A stretch of DNA of 64,000 nt from Rossellomorea vietnamensis (GCF_008180415.1 NZ_VTEI01000002.1:1-64000), one strand, 5' to 3'; shown: positions 18,396 through 29,123, counted from the stretch's first letter. Made by a program: numbers and translations. Notes: a model not told the origin generated them from the sequence alone.

Positions 18396-21074
18396 TTATA
18401 AATTGACCTGCACCTCAACAGTCCTCTTCATCCCATCCCAAACCCCAGCAATCAACTCAACCCCACCCTGCTTATCCAAACTCTCATTATTCCGTTCACA
18501 CCTAGATAAGTGTGTACAGTTAGGACATCCCTCATCACATTCACAAGACTTAAGAATCGACAAAGCCTTATTAAGAATATGGTGAAGTCTTTCAGAGACG
18601 GTATCCATGATGCCTGCTCCTCCGCCTCCTGTTTCATACAATACAATGGTCGGAACATTGCCGAATTCATTTAAGTTGGAAGATGATAGTAAAGCAAAAT
18701 CACTGTTTGAACACTTAACCACGGATGGGATGGCAGATGTTAATGCATGCTCGACTACATGTAATGCAGAGTCGGTTACCTGGTTGTCGGCAAATTGCAG
18801 CCAGAGGCCTTCTGTCGTGTATTTAACCAGATACATATTGGTTTCGGTTATTAAATCCGAGATCGAACCGCCATATAAAGGGACTTTTTTGTATCCCCAC
18901 AACCTTCTGGTGACTTCCAAAGTTCCTTTTCCAAATTCCAGTGACTCATTAATCCTGCTACGTTCAAGTTCCGTTTCAATGTAGATCGAATCTTTGACCT
19001 GGGACCTTGTTGTATATTCTGCTTTAATTGGAATCACTAATATTTCGTTGGTTCTCTGTGAAATCCTTAAGACTCTATATGTATGCTGGTTGTATAAAAA
19101 GACAGCTCCATAATGGTAATCTCGTAATACAGTCCGCTCATCAACGCCTTCCAGGATTACATCTTTTGTATTGCCTTTTTGAGAAAGGATTGAATAAACT
19201 TTGCCGCCTGAGACCAGAGGATTGTACAATAATTCTTTAGTAGTTAACTCCCATGTGCCTTTTTTGATTTCTGCCATATTATCTAGAAAACCAGCAGACT
19301 TTCTTGCGGCAGAAACCTTAAAGTACTGATGGACCCCAGATATTTTTCCATTCAATTCATGAGCGGCATACTGAAGGTGTTCCGCTACAATGTTGGGATT
19401 GGAGACATCAATTGCTACATGCTCTGCTTGTCTTTCCATGAATTCTACCGGATTACTGGCATAGTATTGTTCCAGCGGATCTTCCTGGAATATCTGAATC
19501 ACCAAGCCTGGACCTTTTCGGCCAACTCTTCCTGCTTGTTGAAGGAAACTAGCTTTGCTGCCTGCATATCCGACCATTATGCAGATATCTAAGTCTCCTA
19601 TATCTATCCCCATTTCCAGAGCGGAGGTCGACACAAGGCCGGACAATTCCCCTTTTTTGATTCTGCTCATGATTTCTTGTTTTTTATAAGCATTTATGTG
19701 GGCATGGAAGGGTGAAAAGTATTCTTGGGGCATCCCTTCCATGCCCCATTTTTCACGTAACGTCGTCCTGATTGCTTTGTTCAATTCAAAACTAGCTGTC
19801 TCCGTCGATTTACGATTGCCATGGAACAGAATTGATTTAGGCAATTTTCCGTATTTGTATGCTAGATGTTTTAGAATTTCTATAGCTTCCGAAATTGGCG
19901 CCCTCCTGAGCCGGTTGTCAGTTTGGTTTCCTAACAAGCCTGGGGTCATCAAGAGAATTTCCCTTTGATAAGCAGGGCTGCCATCTTCCTCAATCAATGA
20001 GAATCCATTGATTCCTTTCAACCCAGTGATGTCTTCGGCCAATTCTTTTGGGTTTCCTATGGAAGCAGAACAGGTGATGAACTGTACGGATGTTCCTAAA
20101 GCTTTGCACAATGATCTAATTCTCCTTAAGAGCATCGACACCTTGGAACCCAGCACCCCGTTATAGGCATGAAGTTCATCGACAACAACATATTTAAGGT
20201 TCTTGAAGAAGTTCATGATGGCGGGGCCTTTCTTTTTAAAATGCACCGCCCCTTGAAGGATGTAATGGAGATAATGAACATTTGTCAGCCAGTATCTGGC
20301 GTTCTGGTAAGTCAATTCTTTAACAGAATCTGCCTTGCCTCCTTCCAGGATTCCCACGCCAACCTCTTTGTCACCTAACCTGATCGTTTTAAAACCAAAA
20401 GAAGTCTCACTTGAAGAAGTTCCATGATCGAACATGTCCAATGATTGCAGTTGATCCCTTGTTAAAGCTTTCAATGGAGAAAGATATAGGGCCGTCGCTT
20501 TGTCGTCCTCAATAAACGACTCCAATACCGGGATTGAGTACACCAGGGATTTTCCTGATGCTGTCCCCGTAGTAATCACCACGTTCTCTCCCTTTCTTAC
20601 CTTATTTACTGCTACAGCTTGATGGGAGTATAGCTGACCTATTCCTTTCTCTTTCAACTTCATAGAAAGTTCGTGAGGTAATGGGTACTCGAGATCCCCA
20701 AATGTTGCATCCTTTTCCGGAACCGAGTATTGCTGAAGTTTCGAGCCTTCCCTGTTACTGACCTCTTTGATGTCAGAGATGATTTTACTTAGTGGAATAT
20801 CGTTAAAAGATAGAGCTTCCATTCGGTTATCCTTAAGAAGCTCCCTCTCATCTTTACTAATCAACAGATCATTAACCAAGGAATCACAAGCAGCACAATA
20901 GATACCATCACCTAATTGTCTCTCTGGATGAAGTACCCATTCAGCCATCCTCAACCCATTTGTGGGCTGCTTAATTTCTCTTTTGTAGGGTTCTCCCCTA
21001 AGTTGAGTACTGATTTGATAAAAGTTCAACTGTGCCTTTTTAGATGTAAAGCAATCCTGACAAATTAACGGCAT
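18396..21074 (-). CDS. DEAD/DEAH helicase with N-terminal zinc ribbon and DUF1998 (MrfA/DruE-like), helicase B
   Basis: An 892-residue SF2 helicase. Cys5/Cys8 and Cys60/Cys63 form an N-terminal zinc ribbon. Motif I is TGTASGKS (169-176), motif II DELH (299-302), motif III CSAS and motif VI QQAGRVGRKG. The C-terminus has a DUF1998-type zinc cluster, CECDEGCPNCTHLSRC. This architecture is known from MrfA/Hrq1 repair helicases and from helicases of Druantia and DISARM defence systems. Its start overlaps the end of helicase A by ten bases, so they are one operon. Both have the same domain order but are not close copies. A DNA translocase or unwinding role is established for the family; the cluster's role is inferred. 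Confidence 0.85.
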   Translation of the reverse strand: MPLICQDCFTSKKAQLNFYQISTQLRGEPYKREIKQPTNGLRMAEWVLHPERQLGDGIYCAACDSLVNDLLISKDERELLKDNRMEALSFNDIPLSKIISDIKEVSNREGSKLQQYSVPEKDATFGDLEYPLPHELSMKLKEKGIGQLYSHQAVAVNKVRKGENVVITTGTASGKSLVYSIPVLESFIEDDKATALYLSPLKALTRDQLQSLDMFDHGTSSSETSFGFKTIRLGDKEVGVGILEGGKADSVKELTYQNARYWLTNVHYLHYILQGAVHFKKKGPAIMNFFKNLKYVVVDELHAYNGVLGSKVSMLLRRIRSLCKALGTSVQFITCSASIGNPKELAEDITGLKGINGFSLIEEDGSPAYQREILLMTPGLLGNQTDNRLRRAPISEAIEILKHLAYKYGKLPKSILFHGNRKSTETASFELNKAIRTTLREKWGMEGMPQEYFSPFHAHINAYKKQEIMSRIKKGELSGLVSTSALEMGIDIGDLDICIMVGYAGSKASFLQQAGRVGRKGPGLVIQIFQEDPLEQYYASNPVEFMERQAEHVAIDVSNPNIVAEHLQYAAHELNGKISGVHQYFKVSAARKSAGFLDNMAEIKKGTWELTTKELLYNPLVSGGKVYSILSQKGNTKDVILEGVDERTVLRDYHYGAVFLYNQHTYRVLRISQRTNEILVIPIKAEYTTRSQVKDSIYIETELERSRINESLEFGKGTLEVTRRLWGYKKVPLYGGSISDLITETNMYLVKYTTEGLWLQFADNQVTDSALHVVEHALTSAIPSVVKCSNSDFALLSSSNLNEFGNVPTIVLYETGGGGAGIMDTVSERLHHILNKALSILKSCECDEGCPNCTHLSRCERNNESLDKQGGVELIAGVWDGMKRTVEVQVNL

Positions 21075-23767
21075 TGCACTTCAGCCTCCTCGACCTGGAC
21101 ATCATATGATTCAGCGATTTGACTTAATATAAATCTTCCTCCCACTTTAGATAGGTGTTCATTGTTCTTTCCAGGATATTGAATACAAGAAGGACATCCC
21201 CCTGGACATGAACACGTTTTCAGGAGATTAAGGGCAGACTCTATGATTCTATTTAAGTTTTCTCCTATAGCAGTGGTGATCCCCATGCCGCCAGATTCGT
21301 TCCCGTAAAATCCAATGACCGGATTTCCGTCAAAATTTGGTAAAGAAAAACCTGAAAAACTAGAGATATCCCTGCTGTCACAAATAATTGTATCAGGAAT
21401 GACTGAGAGAATAACATGCTCTGCAGCACGCAATGAGCCCTCAAGTTTTTCCTGTGTAGCCTCTTCACCTAGTAAGTCAGACAAGGAACCAATGCTTTCT
21501 TTTGAAAGATGAATCCAGCATCCCTCTGAATCAAAATTTGAAGAGATTGGGGTAAGAAGCTGCTCCGTTTCTGCCACCCTAGAGTTGAAATAAGACTTAT
21601 TATAGGCGAAAACAGATCTCTTAATATTCAACTCTCCGAATTTCAAATTCACATGACCTATAGAGTTAGCTGAGGTTTGTTCACTAATGGAAATGGTATC
21701 CCTATAGATTGATTGTGTATAATATTCGATTTCCCCAGCAATTTGTTTCACAAGAATTTCGGCTCTATTACTATTAAAGCTGTCTACCTTGTACCCTTTT
21801 TCATTTGCATTCCAATAGACAGCTCCTTCATGAAAGTCACGTAAAGCGGTCCATTCGTCGACATTTTCAATCAGGACTTCCCGATTTTTTGTCGAGACCA
21901 CTTTATAACTGGTTCCACTACCGGAACGAAGACTGCATCGTTCTGAGAGCTCCTCAGTCGTTACCTCACTTAGATGTGCTAATATAGCTGACTGGTAATC
22001 CTCGTGGATATCAAATAAGTTTAAGTCCTCTTTTATTAACTTTCTCCCCAGTTCTTCTTGCAGATATTGAAGATGAAGCTTCAGCAGTTCTCTGTTCCTT
22101 GGATCAATCCTTACAACCTCCGGGGGCTTTTCAAGGAATTTATCAGGATTCTGCATATAGTACTGCTGCAGCGGCTCATCTTCAAAAATCATTACGGCTA
22201 CGCCTTCCCCTTTACGTCCCACTCTTCCAATTTGCTGAGAGAATGCTGCCTTGCTGCCAGGATAACCCGAAAGAATGGCCACACTGAGATCACCAATATC
22301 TATTCCTACTTCCAAGGCATTTGTGGCAATAACCATATGGACATCGTTTTTCTTAATGGCATGGATAACTTGTTTTCTTTCTTCAACCGCAAGCATCCCA
22401 TTATAAAATGCCGAAAGTCTCACGCCGGAGACATCATCTTTCTTCAGCCTTAGTTTTTTTCGAAGTACATCTTTCATGGATCTTGCCGTCACTTTCCCTT
22501 GCAGTCTCGATCCCTGGAACATAATGGTCCTGATTAATCGATTTTTTTGTACCAGCACATTCTCAGCGATAGATAGCGCATCCGAGACAGGGGCTTTCCT
22601 TTCGCCTGTATCCAATGTTAATCCAGGATTCCAGAAGATTATATTCCGCTTTCTCTTGCTTGAATCATCATTATCCACCAATTGAAATCCATTTCTTCCC
22701 GTCAGCAGTTCGCCAAGACGATCAGGCTGGTCAATAGTAGCCGAACACAATATGAATTGAATACTGGTATTTCCAAGATTTTCACAGATCTTCTGTAATC
22801 TTTTCATCACCAGTGAAACATGGCTTCCGAAGGCTCCACGATATAGATGCATTTCATCAATGACAATGTACTTTAAATTTTTCAGCAGGGTAATAGTATC
22901 CTGAGAAGAACTGTTATTCATCGCCATATTTTTCAAAATAGAGTGATGAATCATATCCGGGTTGGTGAAAAGAATTCTTCCATCTTTCAGAAGTCTTCTT
23001 CTGGACCCGAGTTGAGTGTCCCCATCAAACCTTCCGAATGAGAGGTATTTCTCACCCAACTTGATCGAACGCTCGTACCAATCATCCAAGTCTTCATCTT
23101 CTGAACCGGTATCTTTAAGTTCTGTCCATCTGTATAACTGTTCCACTTGGTCGTCAGCCAGCGCTTTGGTCGGAAATATGTATAAAGCCCTCGCCGACTC
23201 ATCCTCCATCAATCCCTGCAGAATCGGAAGGTTATAGGATAAAGTCTTTCCGGATGCTGTATGAGTTACAAGAACAACATCTTTCCCTTTTCTTACTGAA
23301 TTATATGTATCCGTTTGATGAACATAGAGATCATTGATTCCCATGCGGTTTAAAGCTTCTTTTAAACTTACTGGTAATTCTTCATTCAGGGTTCCAAAAG
23401 AAGCTTCCGAATCTGGCATCTGATGGATATAGATATCAGCCCGCTCTTTCTCACTTAATTTTTCCAGAGAATCAATAACTTCATCAGATTTAAACTGGCT
23501 TGAGCCTACTCCAGGAATACGTTTATCAATCAAGATAGAACTTTCTTCTGGTGCCAGGACTACAGGATTGCAGCAACCCGGACAATACACACCTTCCTCT
23601 TGGGTTCTCATCCATGAATGCTCACTATCAATCTCCTGCCATTCACCCATATCCATAGCTGCCCCAACCTTGTATTCAACTAGTCTATATTCTCCGTCAG
23701 GGATAACTTTTCTACTCAGCTGAAGTCCTTTCAGCATAGAACCACAGTCACACTGTAAAAAGGCCAT
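21065..23767 (-). CDS. DEAD/DEAH helicase with N-terminal zinc ribbon and DUF1998 (MrfA/DruE-like), helicase A
   Basis: A 900-residue SF2 helicase, first gene of the cluster. It has an N-terminal zinc ribbon (Cys6/Cys8 and Cys62/Cys65, YCPGC), motif I HTASGKT (169-175), motif II DEMH, motif III CSATID, motif VI QQIGRVGRKGEG and a C-terminal zinc cluster CSCPGGCPSCIQ. The order of domains mirrors helicase B, so the pair may work as a heterodimer or sequential motors. The start is the ATG at 23767, though the ribosome site (AATTAAAATGGGAGG) is just upstream. A terminator at 23877 separates it from the HNH gene, so it has its own promoter. Confidence 0.85.
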   Translation of the reverse strand: MAFLQCDCGSMLKGLQLSRKVIPDGEYRLVEYKVGAAMDMGEWQEIDSEHSWMRTQEEGVYCPGCCNPVVLAPEESSILIDKRIPGVGSSQFKSDEVIDSLEKLSEKERADIYIHQMPDSEASFGTLNEELPVSLKEALNRMGINDLYVHQTDTYNSVRKGKDVVLVTHTASGKTLSYNLPILQGLMEDESARALYIFPTKALADDQVEQLYRWTELKDTGSEDEDLDDWYERSIKLGEKYLSFGRFDGDTQLGSRRRLLKDGRILFTNPDMIHHSILKNMAMNNSSSQDTITLLKNLKYIVIDEMHLYRGAFGSHVSLVMKRLQKICENLGNTSIQFILCSATIDQPDRLGELLTGRNGFQLVDNDDSSKRKRNIIFWNPGLTLDTGERKAPVSDALSIAENVLVQKNRLIRTIMFQGSRLQGKVTARSMKDVLRKKLRLKKDDVSGVRLSAFYNGMLAVEERKQVIHAIKKNDVHMVIATNALEVGIDIGDLSVAILSGYPGSKAAFSQQIGRVGRKGEGVAVMIFEDEPLQQYYMQNPDKFLEKPPEVVRIDPRNRELLKLHLQYLQEELGRKLIKEDLNLFDIHEDYQSAILAHLSEVTTEELSERCSLRSGSGTSYKVVSTKNREVLIENVDEWTALRDFHEGAVYWNANEKGYKVDSFNSNRAEILVKQIAGEIEYYTQSIYRDTISISEQTSANSIGHVNLKFGELNIKRSVFAYNKSYFNSRVAETEQLLTPISSNFDSEGCWIHLSKESIGSLSDLLGEEATQEKLEGSLRAAEHVILSVIPDTIICDSRDISSFSGFSLPNFDGNPVIGFYGNESGGMGITTAIGENLNRIIESALNLLKTCSCPGGCPSCIQYPGKNNEHLSKVGGRFILSQIAESYDVQVEEAEVQCR

Positions 23768-24190
23768 TTATATTCAACCTCCCATTTTAATTGTTCTGAT
23801 TTTTCTTAATTACCATTATACGACAAAAGTAGTCATATAATGTGAAAATCTGTAAAATACATTCTCAATAAACCAATAAAAAAAGACCACTTTTAAAGTG
23901 ATCTTAAGAATTATTAACAGATTAACTAACGTTTACAGTTATAAGCGGCTGTTCATTAGATATTATTTTTTATTTGCTAGAAGGATAAACCCGTTGCTAA
24001 GTCCCTATTCATGATTATGATGAGGATTATTGATATAGGTATGAGTTATCCTTCCATTATGATTAATGGATCCTTAATTTGTGTCTCCTTCGTAAATACC
24101 CCATAACATAAGAAGAAAGAGGATTTACCAAATTTTATAAGGCTGAAGTCCTTCTTAAGTTCGCCAAGTAAATTAGTTCTGGATTAATTT
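23768..24190. other. Intergenic stretch between helicase A and HNH gene
   Basis: It contains the minus-strand terminator at 23877-23909 and AT-rich sequence expected to hold the helicase promoter. Nothing else is recognised. Confidence 0.5.
23877..23909 (-). terminator. Intrinsic terminator downstream of HNH gene
   Basis: On the minus strand AAGATCACTTT-A-AAAGTGGTCTT is followed by a T-tract. It is the same hairpin type as at 15213. Confidence 0.75.
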
Positions 24191-25258
24191 TTAATTATTA
24201 AAGATTATATCTACCTTCTTAATAACACCTATAATATCTTGAACAAATTGCTCTTCATTTTTCTTCTCTAATTCAAATAATAAGTTCTCCAAGGTATCCT
24301 CAACTTGTGATTTTAATAATTTATGATCTTGATTAAAAAAATTGTGACTGGTATCACTAAGTGAATTAACCTTATAATTTCTTAGACACTTTTTAAACGC
24401 CTTATTTATATCAGCCGTTTCTATCACTTTGTGACAGGAATTACAAAGAGTTACAAGATTATCCTTATGGTTGGGACCTCCGAGTCTGCGAGGAATCTTA
24501 TGATGCACATGTAAATCCTTTTCTGCCTCACAAACAACACACCTCCACTCATCTCGATCCTTTACACTCTTTTTTAAATCCTCCCTAAATGTTTGAGACC
24601 AAACATCCAGCAACTTTAATTCACCATTAGTTTCTCTTAGTTTGTCCATAACTTCTTGGTGTGGAAGGATAATACTCTCTATCGTCATATAGATGGGTTC
24701 AGCAATGGCATCGTCAAATTCAATATACCTGTTATCCTCTTCTTCATCAATATCATAGGAAAAGATGATTTCAGATAGGTCACAAGTAAAGCCCATTATG
24801 AGGTCCTTGTTCTTACCACTTAACTTTTCTTGAATCAAAAGAGACTTATTATAAATGTCGGTTATTGATAAGGATCTCCAGTTTGTTATACGCTCTTTAA
24901 TGATTTGAGGTATATGTTCTCTCCATACTTCTTTTAAGGACGAATCAGCTTCATTGTAGTCTGAACCGACTGCACCCTGTATGTATTTTTCTATAATTTT
25001 TAATGGATCCTGATGCTCAAGATCTATTATATCCCTATTCTCTCCTAATTTGCTCTCTCTGATATCTAGAATAGCTTCAAGTTCATCATGAATGGAGATT
25101 AGTTCTTCAATATGAAACTCTAATAGTTCATTAAAAGAGTAATCATTTAAATTCATATTGTTGTCGGGTAGTATATAAAGATCCATCTCACCACTCAGTT
25201 CTAAAATTCTATCAAGAAAATATTCTCTTTCTCTTTTTTCACCTGATTTTGCAACCAC
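24191..25258 (-). CDS. HNH endonuclease with large N-terminal helical domain
   Basis: A 355-residue protein. The HNH fold is at residues 239-280: zinc pairs Cys240/Cys243 and Cys272/Cys275, the His252-His253 catalytic site (HVHHKIPR), Asn267 and His276. About 220 N-terminal residues are charged and helical and are not recognised; they may give target recognition. The start is the GTG at 25258 with AAAGGTG upstream; no better ATG exists. It lies between helicase A and McrC but a terminator and gaps of 280-420 bases separate it from both, so it may be an independent defence gene. Confidence 0.8.
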   Translation of the reverse strand: MVAKSGEKREREYFLDRILELSGEMDLYILPDNNMNLNDYSFNELLEFHIEELISIHDELEAILDIRESKLGENRDIIDLEHQDPLKIIEKYIQGAVGSDYNEADSSLKEVWREHIPQIIKERITNWRSLSITDIYNKSLLIQEKLSGKNKDLIMGFTCDLSEIIFSYDIDEEEDNRYIEFDDAIAEPIYMTIESIILPHQEVMDKLRETNGELKLLDVWSQTFREDLKKSVKDRDEWRCVVCEAEKDLHVHHKIPRRLGGPNHKDNLVTLCNSCHKVIETADINKAFKKCLRNYKVNSLSDTSHNFFNQDHKLLKSQVEDTLENLLFELEKKNEEQFVQDIIGVIKKVDIIFNN

Positions 25259-25537
25259 TTACCACACCTTTGAATTCTATTTATACTAATTTTACTTGGC
25301 TCATAAATTCGTTATCATTAAATTGGGAAGTGTCATTTTACATAGCTCCAATACTATATGATTAATAGATAGAACATCCTTAGAAATTTTTAATATATCA
25401 AATCCGCACTCCTCTCCACCGGGTTTCATCTTATTACAATGTTGATCTCACATTTCATTAATTGCTAAATTGCAAGTAGCTGTAAAGAATTCACATTCTA
25501 TTTAGTAGCCCTTAGATATAGCAGTGACTTATAAACA

Positions 25538-26566
25538 TTAAACATTTGCAATATCAATCAACCTTTCATAAATCTCCTTCCAAGAGCCATCCAAATCCAC
25601 TGTCATCACTTCTAGACATACATTCTCACTCCATTGGTAACTCTCTTTTACATCTGTTCCATTCGCAGGATAGATCAGCAGCCCCCTAAGCTGAAGCTCC
25701 CTATCCTGGTGCATTAAATAGGTGAATAGTTGATACATATTGTGGCTGTGAAAGGTTGCTTTGCCAAAATTCTCTTGGAATGCATTTTTATAAAACTTTG
25801 CATCTATAATGATTTTTTTCTGTTCTTCTTTGTGAGTAAGGGATACATCTGTCTTCATCTGAGGCAGGTATGATTTGTTCCCTTCCAGCCCCCACTGTAA
25901 TATCTCGGAGGAAACACGATAATCCTTCTGTTCAATTCGGTAAAAATGAAACAGAAACTTTTCGAAAATAGCATTCAACGATCTTTCATCAAGTTCTGCT
26001 GAGAATAAACTCCACTTTCCTTGTCTGTGAGACAGTAGCCTCAACTCAAATAATAAGGTTGCCAGATGTATCATCCGTTTGTAATGCTCGTTATGTCTTT
26101 TGAATATCAATTGGGAAAAGATCCTTTTAGTAAGAGAGAGATCCCTTACCTCGTGAAGGAGCTCCAATTTCAAAAAACTTTTCTTGCGTGTCTCTGTTTT
26201 TAAATACTGGTTCATACAGATGGACTGCAATGTGAATTTCATAATTTGATTTGGCAGGATATCGAGCGAGTATTCATCTTTCTCGCACACAAGCATCGGT
26301 TTTTTTCCTGCGAGATAAGGAATGGACTCATTAATCAGCATACGGCCGGACAATCTGTTCGTCACTTCTTGCTTTTCAACATAATCCCTCACCAGTCCAC
26401 GATGCTGAAGCCAATCCACTTCTCTAAGAAATTGGTCCACGATAAAATCATATGTAATCAAATCTTCATCAACATCACTCAGGCTCTCAATCAACTCTGG
26501 CATGTCGTTGATATAGCTGAGGAGACAAAAAAGGTTACGGATCGGGACTTTAAACACCTGTTCCAT
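25538..26566 (-). CDS. mcrC: McrC, nuclease subunit of McrBC-type restriction system
   Basis: A 342-residue McrC homologue. It begins with VPIRNLFCLLSYIND, typical of McrC family proteins. The PD-(D/E)xK nuclease core is visible as Asp240 (MKTDVSL) and Asp255-Ala-Lys257 (IIIDAKFYK). McrC cleaves DNA when translocated by McrB. It follows mcrB by one base, so the two are translationally coupled. The length is typical. Modified-base or other recognition would come from McrB's N-terminal region. Confidence 0.92.
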   Translation of the reverse strand: MEQVFKVPIRNLFCLLSYINDMPELIESLSDVDEDLITYDFIVDQFLREVDWLQHRGLVRDYVEKQEVTNRLSGRMLINESIPYLAGKKPMLVCEKDEYSLDILPNQIMKFTLQSICMNQYLKTETRKKSFLKLELLHEVRDLSLTKRIFSQLIFKRHNEHYKRMIHLATLLFELRLLSHRQGKWSLFSAELDERSLNAIFEKFLFHFYRIEQKDYRVSSEILQWGLEGNKSYLPQMKTDVSLTHKEEQKKIIIDAKFYKNAFQENFGKATFHSHNMYQLFTYLMHQDRELQLRGLLIYPANGTDVKESYQWSENVCLEVMTVDLDGSWKEIYERLIDIANV

Positions 26567-26567
26567 A

Positions 26568-29123
26568 TCAAGACCCTTCTAATAGAGAAACAACCATGTC
26601 CGGACGATCGAAAAAGTATTCTTCCAGTAGCGGCTGAATTTCGAACATAAGAATTCCTTGGTACCAGGCATGCTCATCCATGTCCTCAGGTTTCCCAGTG
26701 AAGAACGAATGGCCAATGGCATATCCTTCACCTAGCTGAAAATCTTTCTCAATTTCTTTATTAATACCTGAGACAATGTCAGTGATCTTTTGCAGCATTT
26801 CTGCTGACACACCTGTTTCTTGAACAGCTCTGTACCACTTTTCACCAAAGGCTGGATTAAGGGTGATAAAAGCAAACCGCCTACGCAGAGCGACCTCAAG
26901 TTGAGCCAGTGATCGGTCTGCCGTATTCATAGTCCCGATGAGATACACATTGCTTGGTACGGTAAATTTTTTCTTAGAGTAACCCATTGTGACATACTCT
27001 TCCCGCTTGTCCCTTTCAATCAGCATGAATAGTTCACCAAATACCTTTGACAGGTTTCCTCGGTTAATTTCATCAATGATAAAGTAATAGTCTTCTCCAG
27101 GGTTTTCTATCGCACGCTGGCAGAAGTCATAAAAAATACCGTATTGAAGAGAAAACCCATTCTTATCTGGTCTAAACCCCATCACGAAATCTTCATAAGC
27201 ATAGTTCTGATGAAATTGAACCATTTCGATTCTTGTAGAATCTTTCACACCCATTAAGGAGTATGCCAATCGTTTAGACACAAAGGTCTTCCCTACACCA
27301 GGAGGTCCTTGCAGGATAATATTTTTCTTATAACGAAGCAGGCTGGTCATTGTATTATACTGGTCTTCCTCCATGAATACCTCTTTAAGGAAATCCTCTT
27401 TGTAATAGCTTTCAAAGTCTGCTTCTGAATACGTATTACCAATCGCTTCCTTCAAATTAGATTTCAACCTCCAGATGAAATGGTTATTCTCTTCATACTC
27501 ACCGTTGAACAGAACACACCAATAGCAGTCTGTCCCGTCATCTCTTACTGGCACATTTATTCCCGTTGCTTCTATTACGCGCTTCGCCAGTTGAACTACC
27601 GGAGTATTAAACGATGAATGGTGTTTACCAAGCTCAACTGCAAGCTGAGAGGCGGTAGCCTCCCCACCTAACTCGTACATTTTATGAAGGTAGACAAAAT
27701 CGCCCTCAGTAAAAACTTCATTATTGTTCAAAAGCTCTAACCATTTTTCTGAACTTATATTGTCTTGTGAATTTTCATTAGGGGCAGTATTCCCACTAGT
27801 ATCATTCGTTTCTTGAAATGCATCTATGACGTTTACCATTTTCCAGTGTAAATCTTCATAAGTAAAAGAAGAGACATCACTTGTTTCTTCGATATCCCGC
27901 TCTCCTCTTCTTGGATGTTCTGAGCCATAGAGCATTCCATATCTAAGTCCACTGTCCTCTACAGCCACAAACAATTGAGGGGCATTTTTATGATTCATAT
28001 GATTCTTTTCGTAAACTGCCAGCCAGCAAGTTGAACCACCAAAATTCTGATTCCAGTTGAAGCCATTCAGGACTCTATCTTCAAACAAATCAAATTCCTT
28101 TAGCTCTTCCATTTTACGAAGCGCCTCATGAATCTTTCTTTGTTCTTCCAGAACTTTCGCTTTCTTATCCGTATAGTAAAGCTGAAATAAGATCGAGAAG
28201 TTGTTCCAGGAGTTTAAGATGTTTGTTTCATACTTAACTCTTACTTCTTCCTTGATTTCTTCCAGTTCATAAACTGTCAAAGACCCATTTTCGATAATCC
28301 TGTCTACTACTCTGGACTTGATTAAATTAACCTTCTCGGAATTCTTATACTGATTTTTCAGAATTTGAAGACGAGCAGCATCAAGCTGAGAAAGGCTGTC
28401 CAGCATCATTTGTGGATCTAACTTGTATGTATGCAGCTCTGTCGCAATACTATATAGATAGTCAACCGCACTTTCCACTTTGATTTCATCATATGTAGTG
28501 CTGCAGTAAAAGAAATCCTGAATATCGAGCATCGTCAACCCTTCATAGTCCTTATCCAAATTAAAAAGAGCAATCTCACACAGCTCTAAATAAGTTTGAT
28601 AATTAGAGCCTACACTGGAAAGCTTTAGGTTAATACCATAAGACCTCTTCACATCCATAAAAACTTCCTGCTTATAAATTGGATACTTCTTATAATCGAA
28701 AGCTGCTAATATATAGCCAAATAAAGGTGCTCCTAAGGAAATTTTAGAATTAAAGGCCTTGGCTTTTTCACGGAAAGCTTCGATCTTCTCATCTATTGAG
28801 TCGGTAGAATAGATCAACTCATTCAATAGGGTAGCAGCCACCTGCGGTTCCGTCTCTGCAAACTTCAGCAAATCATCAATATTACTCCAATACACAAAGC
28901 TGCCAGACGTCGGATTTTCCTTCTGCAGCTTTTTTACTATATCCAGGACCGTAATCTCATTAATATCCTGCTTGCTCATGAATTCATTCAAGCGGGAAAG
29001 GATTTCTTCTTTATAGGACTCATCGTAATTAGAGCTTTTCTTAAACTTCAAGTAACGTTTGAACGACAGATCTATATATGAATCTTTTAAAAGATACTTT
29101 TCCAATTCTTGTGTAGACATCAT
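26568..29123 (-). CDS. mcrB: McrB, AAA+ GTPase/ATPase subunit of McrBC-type restriction system
   Basis: About 851 residues. The C-terminal AAA+ domain has LQGPPGVGKT (near residue 600), FIIDEINRGN and MNTADRSL (near 730), all typical of McrB. The long N-terminal part has an EVE-like or novel recognition region (GGSTCWLAVYEKN) and a winged-helix-like segment, not the E. coli McrB DUF3578. The ATG at 29123 is chosen because GAGGTG lies just upstream; further upstream residues of the open frame look non-coding. McrB loops and powers the McrC nuclease, usually on methylated DNA. What this homologue recognises cannot be read from the sequence. Confidence 0.9.
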   Translation of the reverse strand: MMSTQELEKYLLKDSYIDLSFKRYLKFKKSSNYDESYKEEILSRLNEFMSKQDINEITVLDIVKKLQKENPTSGSFVYWSNIDDLLKFAETEPQVAATLLNELIYSTDSIDEKIEAFREKAKAFNSKISLGAPLFGYILAAFDYKKYPIYKQEVFMDVKRSYGINLKLSSVGSNYQTYLELCEIALFNLDKDYEGLTMLDIQDFFYCSTTYDEIKVESAVDYLYSIATELHTYKLDPQMMLDSLSQLDAARLQILKNQYKNSEKVNLIKSRVVDRIIENGSLTVYELEEIKEEVRVKYETNILNSWNNFSILFQLYYTDKKAKVLEEQRKIHEALRKMEELKEFDLFEDRVLNGFNWNQNFGGSTCWLAVYEKNHMNHKNAPQLFVAVEDSGLRYGMLYGSEHPRRGERDIEETSDVSSFTYEDLHWKMVNVIDAFQETNDTSGNTAPNENSQDNISSEKWLELLNNNEVFTEGDFVYLHKMYELGGEATASQLAVELGKHHSSFNTPVVQLAKRVIEATGINVPVRDDGTDCYWCVLFNGEYEENNHFIWRLKSNLKEAIGNTYSEADFESYYKEDFLKEVFMEEDQYNTMTSLLRYKKNIILQGPPGVGKTFVSKRLAYSLMGVKDSTRIEMVQFHQNYAYEDFVMGFRPDKNGFSLQYGIFYDFCQRAIENPGEDYYFIIDEINRGNLSKVFGELFMLIERDKREEYVTMGYSKKKFTVPSNVYLIGTMNTADRSLAQLEVALRRRFAFITLNPAFGEKWYRAVQETGVSAEMLQKITDIVSGINKEIEKDFQLGEGYAIGHSFFTGKPEDMDEHAWYQGILMFEIQPLLEEYFFDRPDMVVSLLEGS

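Noticed and set aside
18396..23767. Druantia or DISARM assignment for the helicase pair
   Set aside because: The partner genes of those systems (DruA-D/DruH, DrmA, DrmC, a DISARM methylase) are not present.
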